A DNA stretch of 15,987 nt from the NCBI GenBank assembly GCA_964531735.1, contig CAZHGD010000171.1:1-15987 (forward strand), given 5' to 3'. Below, piece after piece: positions 14,532-15,987 of the stretch (the stretch's first letter is position 1; the number at the start of each line of letters is the position of its first letter). The notes under the pieces were generated by a model that was not told the origin of the DNA, did not search any database, and was given only the letters and a program-made list of their open reading frames with translations. This DNA comes from CAZHGD01 sp964531735. Its GTDB lineage: Bacteria > Armatimonadota > UBA10988. The position numbers were made by a program, and so were the translations under genes.

Positions 14532-14631
14532 NNNNNNNNNNNNNNNNNNNNNNNNNNNNNNNNNNNNNNNNNNNNNNNNNNNNNNNNNNNNNNNNNNNNN
14601 NNNNNNNNNNNNNNNNNNNNNNNNNNNNNNN
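14532..14631. other. Assembly gap of 100 N
   Basis: Exactly 100 undetermined bases, the conventional filler for a gap of unknown size. Base composition, codon use and encoded CCA differ on its two sides. Confidence 0.99.
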
Positions 14632-14682
14632 AACCCGCGACCTTCTGCATGGCAAGCAGATGCTCTACCAACTGAGCTACTC
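14632..14682. repeat. 51-bp contig-end duplicate, right copy
   Basis: Identical to 14481-14531 and starting at the first base after the gap. Collapsing the two copies yields a single complete 73-nt tRNA-Gly. Confidence 0.95.
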
Positions 14683-14686
14683 CCGC
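14632..14686 (-). tRNA. tRNA-Gly(GCC), cut at its 3' end by the assembly gap
   Basis: On the minus strand it starts GCGGGAG at 14686, then has the D-arm, the same GCC anticodon loop and the beginning of the T-arm (GCGGGTT) before the Ns. It is probably the same gene as the left partial copy, or the equivalent gene of another organism, rather than a true tandem duplicate. Confidence 0.85.
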
Positions 14687-14699
14687 TCGACGGACATTT

Positions 14700-14784
14700 T
14701 GGTGGGCGAGAGGAGACTTGAACTCCTACGCCTTGCGGCACTAGATCCTAAGTCTAGCGTGTATACCAATTTCACCACTCGCCC
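14700..14784 (-). tRNA. tRNA-Leu(TAG) with encoded CCA
   Basis: Class II tRNA: acceptor arms GGGCGAG and CTCGCCC, discriminator A, and CCA encoded at 14702-14700. The anticodon stem CTAGA/TCTAG encloses the loop CTTAGGA, with anticodon TAG at plus-strand 14748-14750. The variable arm is TGCCGCAAGGCGT and the T-arm AGGAG-TTCAAGT-CTCCT. It is transcribed ahead of tRNA-Gly from the promoter at 14805-14833. Confidence 0.95.
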
Positions 14785-14804
14785 GAAGCCGAACAGCATG
14801 AAAT

Positions 14805-14833
14805 AGTATACGCAGGGTTGTTAAAAATGTCAA
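14805..14833 (-). promoter_or_regulatory. Near-perfect sigma70 promoter of the tRNA genes
   Basis: Read on the minus strand: TTGACA (14833-14828), a 17-base spacer starting with a T-run, then TATACT (14810-14805). Transcription would start near 14798, about 14 bases before tRNA-Leu(TAG), a normal leader for a stable RNA gene. Confidence 0.85.
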
Positions 14834-14993
14834 GTGCTGTGGGTGAATAGTGATGGTTGAACGGCATTCGAAGCGTGGAATCAACTCTTGGTGTGTGACA
14901 GTGAACAAAAGGCTGCATCGCTGAGGTACATTAAGGTAGTAGTTGCGTATACATCGCGATGTGGGTAAGACCAATCCAGAAAGGCGGCCAGAT

Positions 14994-15698
14994 ATGCGCA
15001 GTTCGCAATATTCGCATCTTGTAGATAAACGTATTATGGAAGCTGTATTACGCAGCCGCATTGAAGAGGCGGAGGCGTTAAGCAATGAACCGCAGGGCGA
15101 ACGCCCAATCATCACATTCTCTCGTGAAAGCTGGGCACTGGGAGACGAGGTTCTTGAGGCGCTCATGCATTTGTTGCCTGATAACTGGAAGGCATGGGAT
15201 AAAGAAATTCTGAACACGATTGCCACACAAGCGGGCGAACGCGTGGATGACGTGTTTCGTGTGGACGAAACATCTTCTTCGCAGATATCTTCAACGATGC
15301 GTCACTTGATGGGCATCGGCGATATGGATCCGCTGAAATACCGGAAATACCTGATGCGCACTATTAGGGTCATCGCAAATGATGGCTATTCGGTGATTGT
15401 GGGACGCGGTGCGAACTTTGTGCTGCCCAATTCACTGAATGTGAGAATCGTAAGCCGATTTGAAAGCCGAGTGCGGCGCTGTGTCACCATGACATCGGTA
15501 TCGGAACACCAGGCGAGTCGACAGATATCTGAACGAGATCGTCTGCGCGAAGGGTTCATCAAGAACATATACCATCGGGATATCCATGATGTCAACGCAT
15601 ATGACGTTATATACAGCACAGATCATCTGGAGCCGGATACCATTGCGTTCAGCATCCACGACATGGCCTGTCATCTTTGGGGAAATCTGAAGCCGTAA
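14994..15698 (+). CDS. Cytidylate-kinase-like family protein
   Basis: A 234-residue protein resembling the cytidylate-kinase-like family (AAA-type NMP kinase fold). In that family a P-loop of the form ISREYGSGGREIA opens the protein; here the equivalent IITFSRESWALGDEVL (39-54) keeps Ser-Arg but has lost the Gly-rich loop. Other matches are WDKEIL (68-73), VIVGRGANFVL (134-144) and a lid/late segment with many Arg followed by NAYDVIYSTDHL (201-212). The start ATG 14994 has AAGG 9 bases upstream; an in-frame TTG at 14943 would add 17 residues that do not look conserved. The true substrate of this family is generally unknown, and nucleotide kinase activity is doubtful here. G+C and codon choice (TTA and other AT-ending codons) differ clearly from the genes left of the gap. 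Confidence 0.75.
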   Translation: MRSSQYSHLVDKRIMEAVLRSRIEEAEALSNEPQGERPIITFSRESWALGDEVLEALMHLLPDNWKAWDKEILNTIATQAGERVDDVFRVDETSSSQISSTMRHLMGIGDMDPLKYRKYLMRTIRVIANDGYSVIVGRGANFVLPNSLNVRIVSRFESRVRRCVTMTSVSEHQASRQISERDRLREGFIKNIYHRDIHDVNAYDVIYSTDHLEPDTIAFSIHDMACHLWGNLKP

Positions 15699-15987
15699 CG
15701 GGTATATGTCAACTCAGCAGTGAGTGATGAGGCGGGGGCTCTTTGTCATGTTGAGTATGGTGGTTTGCCATACAATCCAAACAAAGGGCTGCCCGTCTTT
15801 CGTGTATTAATAGCGGTGTAATGGTGATCGTGCCTGTGTATCAGCGGATTTGGGGTATCGATACGCGTTTTTACTAAATATCACTCTATAATATATACTA
15901 GCATTGGTTTATTTGAAGCGCAGTTATTACCCTTGATTAGTATTCAGTAAAGATGATATTGCTTATCTGTAGAGCCGCCCTACATAG
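15699..15987. other. AT-rich stretch with no recognised gene
   Basis: No reading frame with a plausible product is visible after the kinase-like gene. The stretch holds a 10-base palindrome GTATCGATAC (15855-15864) and a TATAAT at 15887-15892 without a matching -35. It may be the upstream region of a gene beyond the window. Confidence 0.5.

Noticed and set aside
14463..14686. True tandem duplication of tRNA-Gly(GCC), or a phage/island attachment site pair
   Set aside because: The two partial copies end exactly at the gap edges and merge into one complete tRNA; no integrase or other island gene is visible. Contig overlap is the simpler reading.
15855..15892. Promoter near the right end of the window
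   Set aside because: TATAAT is perfect but no -35 element lies at a normal distance and AT-rich sequence makes chance matches likely; no gene is seen downstream within the window.

Overview
The window is two unlike pieces of DNA joined by a 100-base run of N (14532-14631). The left piece (1-14531) is GC-rich, roughly two thirds G+C by eye, and densely packed with bacterial genes. The N-terminal segment of its pilin-like protein (an FPVFAKAREKAR stretch followed by QYTQDYDE, with a C-terminal H-X9-DG motif) resembles the amplified prepilins of Armatimonadota, and to a lesser extent Planctomycetes and relatives. An Armatimonadota-like bacterium is the best guess, but it rests on one gene family. 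The right piece (14632-15987) is about 45% G+C with different codon use and an encoded tRNA CCA. It probably comes from another replicon or organism.

Layout of the left piece. 50-685: prepilin-like H-X9-DG protein, minus strand. 832-4467: three minus-strand genes in close succession, transcribed as sfsA (SfsA-family nuclease), then a membrane protein that looks like a P1B-type ATPase stripped of its catalytic motifs, then a secreted SGNH/GDSL hydrolase. 4558-6393: glmS, with a near-consensus promoter and a short leader. Divergent from it, 6603-10166 encodes a hybrid sensor histidine kinase with a membrane region, an extracytoplasmic sensor, three PAS domains, HisKA, HATPase and a receiver. 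Converging on it is a tight minus-strand cluster transcribed larB, larC, an RNase E/G-family gene and an RsbW-like anti-sigma kinase (14207 down to 10153); every junction is an overlap or a gap of 4 bases. Upstream of larB lie minus-strand tRNA-Leu(TAA), tRNA-Cys(GCA) and tRNA-Gly(GCC), transcribed in the order Gly-Cys-Leu as in the glyW-cysT-leuZ cluster of E. coli.

The gap splits tRNA-Gly. The last 51 bases before it are identical to the first 51 bases after it, and merging them gives one intact 73-nt tRNA-Gly. This is typical of two contigs that share a k-mer overlap, and composition changes at exactly that point. The right piece carries a tRNA-Leu(TAG) with a textbook promoter, a cytidylate-kinase-like protein with an eroded P-loop, and about 290 bp of AT-rich sequence with no gene found.

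The most biologically unusual item is the P-type ATPase pseudoenzyme (2168-3766): an intact reading frame that keeps the family architecture but lacks the actuator domain, the CPC motif, the phosphorylated aspartate and the GDGxxND motif. The RNase E/G to RsbW-like kinase translational coupling is the second most interesting. The tRNA-Gly junction is the most important technical caution.
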